From JBCCGI01 sp039029355 (GTDB taxonomy: Bacteria > Planctomycetota > UBA1135 > GCA-002686595), in contig JBCCGI010000135.1 of the NCBI GenBank assembly GCA_039029355.1, positions 1-15,393 of the forward strand: a stretch of 15,393 nucleotides of DNA, written 5' to 3'. The notes under the pieces are model-generated. The model did not search any database. It was not told the DNA's origin and saw only the letters and a program-made list of their open reading frames with translations. The position numbers were made by a program, and so were the translations under genes. Positions 6,402 to 13,627 of this stretch are shown here, piece by piece (the first letter of the stretch is position 1; the number at the start of each line of letters is the position of its first letter).

Positions 6402-7895
6402 GTGCGGGCCCGGCTCGCGTTCCTCGCCGTCTTCCTGATCTCCGCGTGCGGGCTGGGCTACCAGCTGATCGCCGGCACGGTGTCGTCGTACCTGCTCGGC
6501 GACTCGGTGACGCAGTTCTCGGTCACGATCGGGCTGTACCTGTCGGCCCTCGGGCTGGGGTCGTACCTCACGCGCTACCTCGAGCGCGACCTCGCCGACC
6601 GGTTCATCGCGATCGAGCTGGCCGTCGCCGTCGCCGGCGGCTTTTCGGCCCTGGCGCTGATGTTCGCCTACGGCACCGAGGGTTGGTTCCGGCCGCTGCT
6701 GTACGGCAACATCCTCGTCGTCGGCACGCTGGTCGGGATCGAGATCCCGCTCCTGATGCGCCTGCTACAGGACGAGCTGGACCTCAAGGAGCTGCTCGCC
6801 AAGGTGCTGGCGTGGGACTACGTGGGCGCGCTCGCCGTAGCGCTGGCGTTCCCGCTCGCGATGCTGCCGCGGCTGGGCGTCGCGCGCGCTGCGCTCGCGC
6901 TCGGCTTCGTGAACGCACTGACGGCGCTGTGGAGCGTGTCGATCTTCCGCGACCGCGTGCGGCGGCCGACCTCCCTGCGGCTGCAGGCCGGCATCGTGCT
7001 GGCGCTGCTGGCGGTGGGCCTCGCGCAGGCGCGCTACCTGACGGCGCTGGCCGAGCACTCGGCCTACGCCAACGAGATCGTCTACGCCACCAACACGCCC
7101 TACCAGAGGGTCGTGATCACGCGCGGGCCGAAGGACTTCCAGCTGTTCCTGTCCGGCGCGCTGCAGTTCAACAGCGCGGACGAGTACCGCTACCACGAGG
7201 CGCTGGTGCACCCCGCGTTCGCCGTCGTGGCGCACCCGCGGCGCGTCCTGATCCTGGGCGGCGGCGACGGCCTCGCGGCGCGCGAGGCGCTGCGCTACGA
7301 CGAGGTCGAGAGCGTCACGCTGGTCGACCTCGACCCCGAGGTCACGCGGCTCGCGCGCGAGCTCCCGTCGCTCGCCGAGCTCAACCGCCACAGCCTCGAT
7401 GACCCGCGCGTCGAGGTGGTGAACGCCGACGCGATGTCGTGGCTGCAGACGGATACCGGCCGCTACGACGTGGTGGTTGTCGACTTCCCCGACCCGCACT
7501 CGTTCAGCGTCGGGAAGCTGTACACGCGCACCTTCTACGAGCGGCTGCTCGCGCGCCTCGCACCGGACGGCGCGGTCGGGCTGCAGGCCACCAGCCCGCG
7601 GCTCGCGCCCGCGAGCTACTGGTGCATCGCGCGCACGCTCGAGGCCGCCGGGTTCTCGGTGCGGCCGTATCGCTGCGGCGTGCCGAGCTTCGGCGAGTGG
7701 GGCTTCATGCTCGCCGCGCCGCGCGCGTTCGAGGCGCCGACGCGCGTGCCCGACGGGCTCGCCTTCCTGACGTCGGAGTTCCTGCCGAGCCTGTTCCTGT
7801 TGCCCGCCGACGCCCAGCCGCCCGACGAGCCCGAGCCCAACCTGCTCAGCACGCAGCTCCTGGTGCGCATCTACGAGCGCGAGGTCGGACCGTGA
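6402..7895 (+). CDS. speE: Polytopic membrane polyamine aminopropyltransferase (spermidine synthase family)
   Basis: This is a 497-residue protein. The first ~215 residues contain about seven transmembrane helices (near 5-27, 38-58, 70-90, 98-117, 133-155, 159-178 and 193-212). The C-terminal half is a spermidine synthase fold: QLFLSGALQFNSADEYRYHEALVHP (246-271), the GGGDG dcAdoMet-binding loop (286-290), LVDLDPEV (307-314), NADA (341-344) and the DFPDP catalytic-loop region (361-365) followed by 'LYTRTFYERL'. It should move an aminopropyl group from decarboxylated AdoMet, supplied by the upstream SpeD, to an amine acceptor at the inner face of the membrane. The acceptor is unknown: the usual LDG before the glutamine is LSG here, as in some long membrane forms, so putrescine use should not be assumed. 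The GTG start has AGGAG six bases upstream, and the gene overlaps the next by GTGA. Confidence 0.9.
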   Translation: MRARLAFLAVFLISACGLGYQLIAGTVSSYLLGDSVTQFSVTIGLYLSALGLGSYLTRYLERDLADRFIAIELAVAVAGGFSALALMFAYGTEGWFRPLLYGNILVVGTLVGIEIPLLMRLLQDELDLKELLAKVLAWDYVGALAVALAFPLAMLPRLGVARAALALGFVNALTALWSVSIFRDRVRRPTSLRLQAGIVLALLAVGLAQARYLTALAEHSAYANEIVYATNTPYQRVVITRGPKDFQLFLSGALQFNSADEYRYHEALVHPAFAVVAHPRRVLILGGGDGLAAREALRYDEVESVTLVDLDPEVTRLARELPSLAELNRHSLDDPRVEVVNADAMSWLQTDTGRYDVVVVDFPDPHSFSVGKLYTRTFYERLLARLAPDGAVGLQATSPRLAPASYWCIARTLEAAGFSVRPYRCGVPSFGEWGFMLAAPRAFEAPTRVPDGLAFLTSEFLPSLFLLPADAQPPDEPEPNLLSTQLLVRIYEREVGP

Positions 7896-9514
7896 GGCCG
7901 CGGCGCCGGGACCTCCTCCTGGGAGGCGCGGCGTCGGGCCTCGGCGCGCTCCTCACGGGCTGCGGCGGCAGCGCGGGCGGGACCGCGCACATCTCCGGGA
8001 GCATCGTCGACGACGAGCACCGCGCCGGCCACCGACTGCGCGACGGCTCCGGGACGAGGCCCGCGGGAACGCCGCGGGAGCGCCGCGCGCGCGTGCTCGT
8101 CGTCGGCGCCGGAGCCTCGGGTCTGAGCGCCGCCTGGCGCCTGGTTCGGGCCGGCGTCGAGGACGTGACGCTGCTCGAGCTCGCCGACGTGCCCGGCGGC
8201 ACGTCGCGCGGGGGAGAGCTCGCCGGCCTCGCCCACCCCTGGGGCGCGCACTACCTGCCGGTACCCCGCGCCGATCAGACCGCGCTCGTGCGGCTGCTCG
8301 ACGAGCTCGGGCTGGTGCGCGGCATCGCTCCGTCGGGGCGCGTACGGGTGCCCGAGGAGCACCTCGTGCGCGCCCCCCAGGAGCGCATTTCGTACCTTGG
8401 CTTCTGGCAGGAGGGCCTGTGGCCGTCCGTCGGCGCGAGCGCGGACGACGAGGCCGAGGTAGCGCGCTTCGAGGAGCTGCTGGCCGAGCTCGCCACGCCC
8501 GGGCCGGACGGAGGACGCCCCTTCGACCTGCCGGTCGCGCGCTGCGCGCCGCACCGCTTCGAGCTCGACCGCGAGAGCGCCGCCGCGTGGGCCGCGCGTC
8601 ATGGGCTCACCGGAGAGCGCGTGCGTTGGTACCTCGAATACGCCACCCGCGACGACTTCGGCGCGAGCCTCGCCGACACCTCGGCCTGGGCGCTGGCGCA
8701 CTACTTCAACGCGCGCCTCGACGCCGACGGCAGCGAGGCCGACTTCCTGACCTGGCCGGAGGGCAACGCGCGCATCGTGCGGCACCTCGCGGACGCGCTC
8801 GCGGGCCGCATCCTGTGCGGGCGGCTGGCGACGCGCGTCACGCCGGACACGAACGGCGCCGAGGTCGAGGCGCTCGAGCTGACCGGCGGAACCGCGGAGC
8901 TCTGGCGCGCCGACCGCGTCGTCCTCGCCGCGCCCCAGTTCGTCGTGCGCCGCCTGCTCGCCGGCGACCCCCACGCCGACGCGCGCGCGCGCTTCCGCTA
9001 CTCGCCCTGGGTCGTCGCCAACCTGCACCTCGCCGAGGTCCCCGCCGGCCGCGGCTTCCCGCAGGCGTGGGACAACGTGCGCTACGACTCCGCGAGCCTC
9101 GGCTACGTCGACGCGACCCACCAGCTGGACCGGACGGCGCGCGACGCGGTTTGGACCTGGTACCTGCCGCTGATCGACTCCGACGAGGCCGCGGCCCGGA
9201 CGCGGCTGCTCGCGGCGACCTGGGAGGACTGGCGCGACCTCGTCCTGGCCGACCTGCGCCCCGCCCACCCCGAGCTCGCGCGCTGCGTCACACGCATCGA
9301 CGTGCGCCGCTGGGGGCACGCGATGGTCAAGCCGACGCCGGGGCTGCTGTGGAGCGGCGTGCGCGAGCGCGCCGCGGCGGCGGTCGGCGCGGTGCACATG
9401 GCGCACACCGACCTCTCGGGGATGGCGATCTTCGAGGAGGCCCACTGGCAGGGCGTGCGCGCGGCCGAGGAGGCGCTGGCCGCGCTGGGCGAGGAGTTCG
9501 AGCCGTGGGCCTGA
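7892..9514 (+). CDS. Tat-exported FAD-dependent amine-oxidase-like lipoprotein
   Basis: This is a 540-residue protein starting at GTG inside the speE stop (GTGA), with GAGGT six bases upstream. The N-terminus MRPRRRDLLLGGAASGLGAL has a twin-arginine-type motif (RRRDLLL) and a lipobox (LTGC) with Cys24, which predicts folded export by Tat followed by lipid anchoring. After a Gly/Ser/Asp-rich linker comes a Rossmann FAD-binding motif GAGASG (72-77), with the ribose-binding Glu at 96 (VTLLELADVPGG). The C-terminal 'HTDLSGMAIFEEAHWQGVRAAEEAL' resembles the closing FAD-contact segment of flavin amine oxidases and protoporphyrinogen oxidase-like enzymes. The middle has the expected mixed alpha/beta substrate domain. 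Its position beside polyamine enzymes makes a periplasmic polyamine- or amine-modifying oxidase plausible, but the substrate cannot be read from sequence. It overlaps the next gene by 10 bases. Confidence 0.85.
   Translation: MRPRRRDLLLGGAASGLGALLTGCGGSAGGTAHISGSIVDDEHRAGHRLRDGSGTRPAGTPRERRARVLVVGAGASGLSAAWRLVRAGVEDVTLLELADVPGGTSRGGELAGLAHPWGAHYLPVPRADQTALVRLLDELGLVRGIAPSGRVRVPEEHLVRAPQERISYLGFWQEGLWPSVGASADDEAEVARFEELLAELATPGPDGGRPFDLPVARCAPHRFELDRESAAAWAARHGLTGERVRWYLEYATRDDFGASLADTSAWALAHYFNARLDADGSEADFLTWPEGNARIVRHLADALAGRILCGRLATRVTPDTNGAEVEALELTGGTAELWRADRVVLAAPQFVVRRLLAGDPHADARARFRYSPWVVANLHLAEVPAGRGFPQAWDNVRYDSASLGYVDATHQLDRTARDAVWTWYLPLIDSDEAAARTRLLAATWEDWRDLVLADLRPAHPELARCVTRIDVRRWGHAMVKPTPGLLWSGVRERAAAAVGAVHMAHTDLSGMAIFEEAHWQGVRAAEEALAALGEEFEPWA
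9491..9496 (+). promoter_or_regulatory. Ribosome binding site inside the FAD gene
   Basis: GAGGAG lies eight bases before the GTG at 9505. It supports that GTG as the start of the last operon gene. A longer upstream reading in this frame is an Arg/Ala-rich shadow of the FAD gene. Confidence 0.65.
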
Positions 9515-10563
9515 AGCCCGGCTGGATCCTGGGCCCGCGCGCCGACGCGGCGGTCTTCGCGGGGCCGGTCGCGTTCGGGCTCGCCACCGTGGCGGTCGCG
9601 AGCGCGCTCGGCGTGCCCGCCGACGCGCTGCCGCCCTGGGCCTTCCTGCTGTTCATCGTGTGCATCGACGTCGGGCACGTTTGGTCGACCGCGTTCCGGG
9701 TCTACCTCGACCCCGCCGAGCTACGCCGGCGGCCGGGGCTCTACCTGGGCACGCCGCTGGTGCTCTTCACCGCGGGCGTGCTGCTGTTCGCGGCCGGCGC
9801 CGCGCACTTCTGGCGCGTGCTCGCGTACCTCGCGGTGTGGCACTTCGTGCGCCAGCAGTGGGGTTGGGTGGCCTACGCGCGGCACGCGGCGGGCGAGAAG
9901 GGAGCGCTCGACCGGCGGCTCGACCAGGCGGCGGTGTACGCCGCGACGCTGTACCCGCTGCTGCGCTGGCACACGCACCTGCCGCAGTCGTTCGTCTGGT
10001 TCCTGGAGGGCGACTTCGTCGCCCTCCCCGGGGCGCTCGACGCGGCCGGGCACGCCCTGCACTGGCTGGTGCTGGGCGCCTTCGCCGCGCGGCAGGTCCA
10101 GCGCGCGCGCGCCGGGCTCGGCGTGAACTGGGCCAAGGTCCAGGTCGTCGCCACGACCTGGGTCGCGTGGTACGTGTCGATCGTCGTGCTGGCGAGCGAC
10201 CTCGCGTTCACGGCGCTCAACGTGCTGTCGCACGGCGTGCCGTACCTCGCGGTGGTGTGGCGCATCGAGCGGCTGCGCTGGGAGGGCGAGCGCGGCCCGC
10301 TCGCGGCGCTGTTCCGGCGCGGCATGGCCGGCGCCTTCGTCGCGCTCCTGGTCACGGCCGGCTACGCCGAGGAGTGGGTCTGGGACCGCTTCGTCTGGCA
10401 CGACCATCCCGAGCTCTTCCCGAGCGCCGGCTGGGTGCTTGGCCCCGGGCTCTTGGCGGTGCTCGTCCCGCTGCTGGTGCTGCCGCAGGCGACGCACTAC
10501 GTGCTCGACGGCTTCCTGTGGCGCCGCCGCGGGAACCCGGACGTGCGGCGCCTGCTGCGCTAG
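9505..10563 (+). CDS. Histidine-rich polytopic membrane protein of unknown function
   Basis: This is a 352-residue protein with about eight or nine hydrophobic segments. I do not recognise a named family. Histidines sit in or next to membrane segments with distinctive surroundings: DVGHVWSTAFRVYLDP (55-70), AAHFWR (99-104), WHFVRQQWGWVAYARH (112-127), HTHLPQ (156-161), NVLSHGVPYLAVVWR (239-253), WHDHPEL (298-304) and QATHYVLDGFLWRR (328-341). Clusters of His, Asp and Gln in helices resemble the metal ligands of membrane di-iron oxygenases or hydroxylases and of Brp/Blh-type proteins, but no canonical HxxHH box is present. A lipid- or amine-modifying membrane enzyme or a metal/haem-binding protein is possible. 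It starts at GTG, overlaps the FAD gene by 10 bases and closes the operon, so it is probably a functional partner of the flavoprotein. Its stop overlaps that of the convergent gene. Confidence 0.8.
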   Translation: MGLKPGWILGPRADAAVFAGPVAFGLATVAVASALGVPADALPPWAFLLFIVCIDVGHVWSTAFRVYLDPAELRRRPGLYLGTPLVLFTAGVLLFAAGAAHFWRVLAYLAVWHFVRQQWGWVAYARHAAGEKGALDRRLDQAAVYAATLYPLLRWHTHLPQSFVWFLEGDFVALPGALDAAGHALHWLVLGAFAARQVQRARAGLGVNWAKVQVVATTWVAWYVSIVVLASDLAFTALNVLSHGVPYLAVVWRIERLRWEGERGPLAALFRRGMAGAFVALLVTAGYAEEWVWDRFVWHDHPELFPSAGWVLGPGLLAVLVPLLVLPQATHYVLDGFLWRRRGNPDVRRLLR

Positions 10564-12617
10564 CGATCGCGCGAGAGCGCCGCCTGGTACTCCCCGCGGT
10601 GGAAGGTGACCTTCTCGGGGTCGCCGAGGCGGTCGTAGCAGTCCGCCAGGTGGTAGTGGCACTCGGCGTAGCTCGGGCGGAGCTCGAGGCAGCGCTCGAA
10701 GCCGTCGGCCGCCCGCCGGAAGTCGCCGCGCACCTTCAACGCGTGCGCCAGGTTGAAGCGCGCCTGCACGTGGTCCGGGCTGGTCTCTAGGAAGCGCCGG
10801 TACAGGTCGATCGCCAGGTCGGGGCGCGACGTCTGGCGCGCGAAGCCCTCGAGGAACAGCGCGTCCTTGTAGTCGGGCGCGAGCTGGGCGAGACGCTCGA
10901 GGAAGGGCAGCGAGCCCGCCGCGTCGCCCGCGACCTGCGCGTCGCGCGCGGCCTGGTAGAGGTACTCGGCGTTGCGGGGGTCCAGCTCGGCGGCGCGCGC
11001 GCTGGCCCGCGCCGCCTGCTCGCGGTTGCCCAGGTAGCCGTGGCCCACCGACATGTAGTAGTGCGTCAGCCCCCAGTCGGACCGCACGCGGAGCGCGTGC
11101 TGCAGCTGCGCGAGCCCCTCGGGCACGTTGCCCTGACGGATGCGCAGGAGGCCGAGGTTGATGCGCGCGTAGACGTGGTCGGGCTCGCGCAGGAGCGCCT
11201 GCTGGTAGTGCTCCTCGGCCAGCACGGGGTCGCGATCCTGGACCGCGTAGCCGTAGTTCATGTGGGCGAGCGCCGTGCCGCCGAGGGAGACGCTCTGCCC
11301 CCACAGCGACTCGCCGTCGAGCCAGACGCGGTTCGTCGCATAGGTGCCCGCTCCGAACCAGCCGACCAGCAGCACGCCCGCGCCGACCAACGCCCGCGGC
11401 GACAGCCGCGCGCCCAGGAACGCGACCAGCGCCAGCAGCAGGAAGCCGAGCGACGGCACCTGGCGGTAGTCGGTCGCGAGCGAGCGCAGCGGGATCACCG
11501 ACGACGTCAGCGAGAACAGCAGCCAATAGAAGAGCACGCCGAGCGCCGCCGCCGGCGCGCGCCGACGGGCGCGCCAGGCCCACACGAGGCTGACGGCGAC
11601 CACCAGGCCTCCGAGCACCGCCTGCCAGGTGTGCAGCGGGAACTCCGGCAGCGGACGCAGCGCGAACGGCCAGACCGCGTTGCGCAGGTAGTAGAAGAGG
11701 TGCACCTGGGCCTGGGCGAGCGGGTACTCGAGCGGCGAGCGGTCGATCACCAGCTGGTCGGCGTCCGAGAAGCCGACGTAGGACGAGCTCGTCCAGAGGA
11801 AGAAGCCATAGCACACCGCGCCCACCGCCGCGGTCCGCACCCAGATGCCGGCGGCGCGCAGCGGCGAGCGCTGGTGGACGAGCTCCACCGCGAACACCAG
11901 CGCGAAGGCGATCGCCGAGTTGGTCTTCGAGAACAGCGACAGCACCAGGAAGAGCACGGTGCCGGCCCACCCGAGGAACGAGTCACCGCGCCGGCGCATG
12001 CGCACGTACGTGAGCAGCGTCGCGGTCAGGAACAGGTTCATCAGCAGGAGGTCGCGGGCGCAGAGGTAGTTCACCGGCACGCCCGCCACCGGATGGACGG
12101 CGAAGAGCAGCGCGGCGAGCCCGCCGAGGTCGCGCCGACGCTCGCGCAGCGGCGACGGGGCCGCGCCCAAGAGCTCGCCGAACAGCCAGGCCAGGAGCAG
12201 CGCGGTCGCCACGTGCAGCGCGAGGTTCCCCAGCCGGTGCGCAACCCTGCGGTCGAGCCCGAGGCGATCGCCGGCCCAGGCGGTCAGCGAGAGGGACAGC
12301 GGCAGCAGCGGGCGGTACTGGACGAGCTGCGGCAGCGTCGCGCTCGTGCGCGGATCGAAGAAGTGGCGGCCGACCGGGGCGACGCGCTCGATCTCGACGT
12401 TGTCCCGGATGCGGTAGATGTCGTCCAGGTGGTAATCGTTTCGCAGCGCGTTCGAGAACACCAGCGCCGGGAGGAGCACGAGGAGCAGCGCCCACACCGC
12501 TCGGGGCAGACCTCGGGATCCCCCTTTCGCGCCGTCCGTCCCGCCCGGCTCCGGAGCCCGGCCGGGCTCGGAAGCGGACCATTCTTTCGGGTCGGATAGG
12601 CCGGGAAGCTGCGACAT
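10560..12617 (-). CDS. TMTC-like membrane glycosyltransferase with C-terminal TPR repeats
   Basis: This is a 685-residue protein. After a polar, Gly/Pro-rich N-terminal tail (1-37), a first transmembrane helix (about 40-57) leads into a loop with NDYHLDD (60-66) and YRPL (101-104), the acidic-pair and YRPL pattern of GT-C enzymes related to PMT/TMTC O-mannosyltransferases. Other family landmarks are HPV (175-177), CARDLLLMNLF (186-196), SLFSKTNS (227-234), SSVIPLRSLATDYRQVPSLGF (372-392) and NRVWLDGESLW (429-439). About nine further helices reach residue 420. Residues 450-680 are about six or seven TPR units, such as 'AEEHYQQALLREPDHVYARINLG' and 'AADGFERCLELRPSYAECHYHLADCYDRLGD'. The likely role is lipid-linked sugar transfer to exported proteins, with TPRs facing the periplasm; donor and acceptor are unknown. 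The ATG has no Shine-Dalgarno site. The stop overlaps the convergent operon stop by 4 bases. Confidence 0.85.
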   Translation of the reverse strand: MSQLPGLSDPKEWSASEPGRAPEPGGTDGAKGGSRGLPRAVWALLLVLLPALVFSNALRNDYHLDDIYRIRDNVEIERVAPVGRHFFDPRTSATLPQLVQYRPLLPLSLSLTAWAGDRLGLDRRVAHRLGNLALHVATALLLAWLFGELLGAAPSPLRERRRDLGGLAALLFAVHPVAGVPVNYLCARDLLLMNLFLTATLLTYVRMRRRGDSFLGWAGTVLFLVLSLFSKTNSAIAFALVFAVELVHQRSPLRAAGIWVRTAAVGAVCYGFFLWTSSSYVGFSDADQLVIDRSPLEYPLAQAQVHLFYYLRNAVWPFALRPLPEFPLHTWQAVLGGLVVAVSLVWAWRARRRAPAAALGVLFYWLLFSLTSSVIPLRSLATDYRQVPSLGFLLLALVAFLGARLSPRALVGAGVLLVGWFGAGTYATNRVWLDGESLWGQSVSLGGTALAHMNYGYAVQDRDPVLAEEHYQQALLREPDHVYARINLGLLRIRQGNVPEGLAQLQHALRVRSDWGLTHYYMSVGHGYLGNREQAARASARAAELDPRNAEYLYQAARDAQVAGDAAGSLPFLERLAQLAPDYKDALFLEGFARQTSRPDLAIDLYRRFLETSPDHVQARFNLAHALKVRGDFRRAADGFERCLELRPSYAECHYHLADCYDRLGDPEKVTFHRGEYQAALSRDR

Positions 12618-12730
12618 CGGAGGGGCTGCACTTTAGCGACCGGCGCGCCCCAATCCGGAATCAGGACTCCCAGATCTCGTGGCCTGCGATACCCTTCCTA
12701 TCACAGCAGAGTCCCCTCGGTTTCTTCCCC
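12618..12730. promoter_or_regulatory. Divergent promoter region between TPR glycosyltransferase and secreted protein
   Basis: This 113-base gap lies between two divergent starts. On the minus strand, TAAAGT (12635-12630) sits 12 bases before the ATG, the same distance as the proposed -10 of speD, but with no clear -35. On the plus strand, TACCCT (12690-12695) and TATCAC (12699-12704) are -10-like, again without a good -35. Neither gene has a Shine-Dalgarno site. Promoters must be here, but the exact boxes are weakly supported. Confidence 0.3.
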
Positions 12731-13609
12731 ATGAAACAGCCCCCCCTGCGTTCCCTGGGCCTGATCCTGGCTGTGGCCGGATCGGTTTCCGCACAAGGTT
12801 CTGCCGGTAGCGAGTCGGGAGTCGTCCTCTCCCACCACCTGATGTCCGCGGGTGGCGACTCGATCACCGGTACCAACAACCTCGGTTTCTCCTCCGTCGG
12901 ACAGACGCTCGCGGGCGTCGTCAGCACCTCGACCAACTTCGAGCTGCTGACAGGAGTCTCCTGGACGCTTCCAGAAGTGACCACCGATCAGCCGCTGATC
13001 TTCGGCATCCGCGAAGGCGCGGGCCCGGGTGTCGGCGGCACGCCGATCGATGTGTTCGGCTTCAACTTCACCCAGCCGGCCGCCGGGCCGCTCGACCTCG
13101 AGTTCAACGGGTCGCTCGCGAGCTCGACGGCGGTGGTCAGCAACATCCAGGCCTCGTCGGTGACGCCCACGGGCCTCAACGGCTTCGGCAACCCGCTGGC
13201 CGAGGTGGACGTCGACGCGTTCAACCTGCTCGGCTCGATGCGGATGAACGACGGCTACAACTACTTCCCGGCGCTGTCGCTGGAGGTTCCGGCAACCGTC
13301 GGAGGCCCGCTCGCGATGCGGCTCCAGACGAACCCGGGCGACCTGTACTTCCTCGCTCTGGGTAAGAGCATCACCGGCTTCGGCCTGGCGATCCCGCCGT
13401 GGGACGGGCAGCTCGAGCTCATCCTCAACGTCCAGATCCTCCAATCGACGGTTCCCGTGCCGTTCGGAGTGAGCCTCTTCCAGATCACGATTCCCGACGA
13501 TCCGGCCCTCGCCGGCGGGACGCTGGAGTTCCAGGCCTTCTCCGTCACGTCCTTCGCGCCAGCCGAAGGTCGGCTCTCGAACCTGCGCTCCGTGTTCCTC
13601 AACCCCTAG
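12731..13609 (+). CDS. Secreted protein with IPT/TIG-like region
   Basis: This is a 292-residue protein. Residues 1-21 are a classical signal peptide with a probable cut after VSA (21). The mature protein starts with a Gly/Ser-rich section (GGDSITGTNNLGFSSVGQ). Residues about 88-182 ('PLIFGIREGAGPGVGGTPIDVFGFNFT…') look like an IPT/TIG immunoglobulin-like fold, and the rest is beta-rich, ending 'IPDDPALAGGTLEFQAFSVTSF'. No catalytic motif, anchor helix or sorting signal is visible. The likely role is structural or adhesive outside the cell, inferred from the fold class only. Proteins of this style are frequent in large-genome Planctomycetota. It lies 18 bases ahead of the collagen-like gene in the same orientation, so the two are probably co-transcribed. 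The leader ggtttcttcccc before the ATG is pyrimidine-rich. Confidence 0.8.
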   Translation: MKQPPLRSLGLILAVAGSVSAQGSAGSESGVVLSHHLMSAGGDSITGTNNLGFSSVGQTLAGVVSTSTNFELLTGVSWTLPEVTTDQPLIFGIREGAGPGVGGTPIDVFGFNFTQPAAGPLDLEFNGSLASSTAVVSNIQASSVTPTGLNGFGNPLAEVDVDAFNLLGSMRMNDGYNYFPALSLEVPATVGGPLAMRLQTNPGDLYFLALGKSITGFGLAIPPWDGQLELILNVQILQSTVPVPFGVSLFQITIPDDPALAGGTLEFQAFSVTSFAPAEGRLSNLRSVFLNP

Positions 13610-13627
13610 GCCCCCCCATCCCCCTCC

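Noticed and set aside
11040..12599. 519-residue plus-strand open frame opposite the TPR glycosyltransferase
   Set aside because: It is Arg/Gln/Glu-rich without any fold signature, whereas the minus strand carries GT-C and TPR motifs.
1779..12698. Shared GATACCCT word upstream of the genes at 1796 and 12731
   Set aside because: An eight-base match between two short leaders is close to chance, and its distance to the start codon differs (about 10 versus 36 bases).
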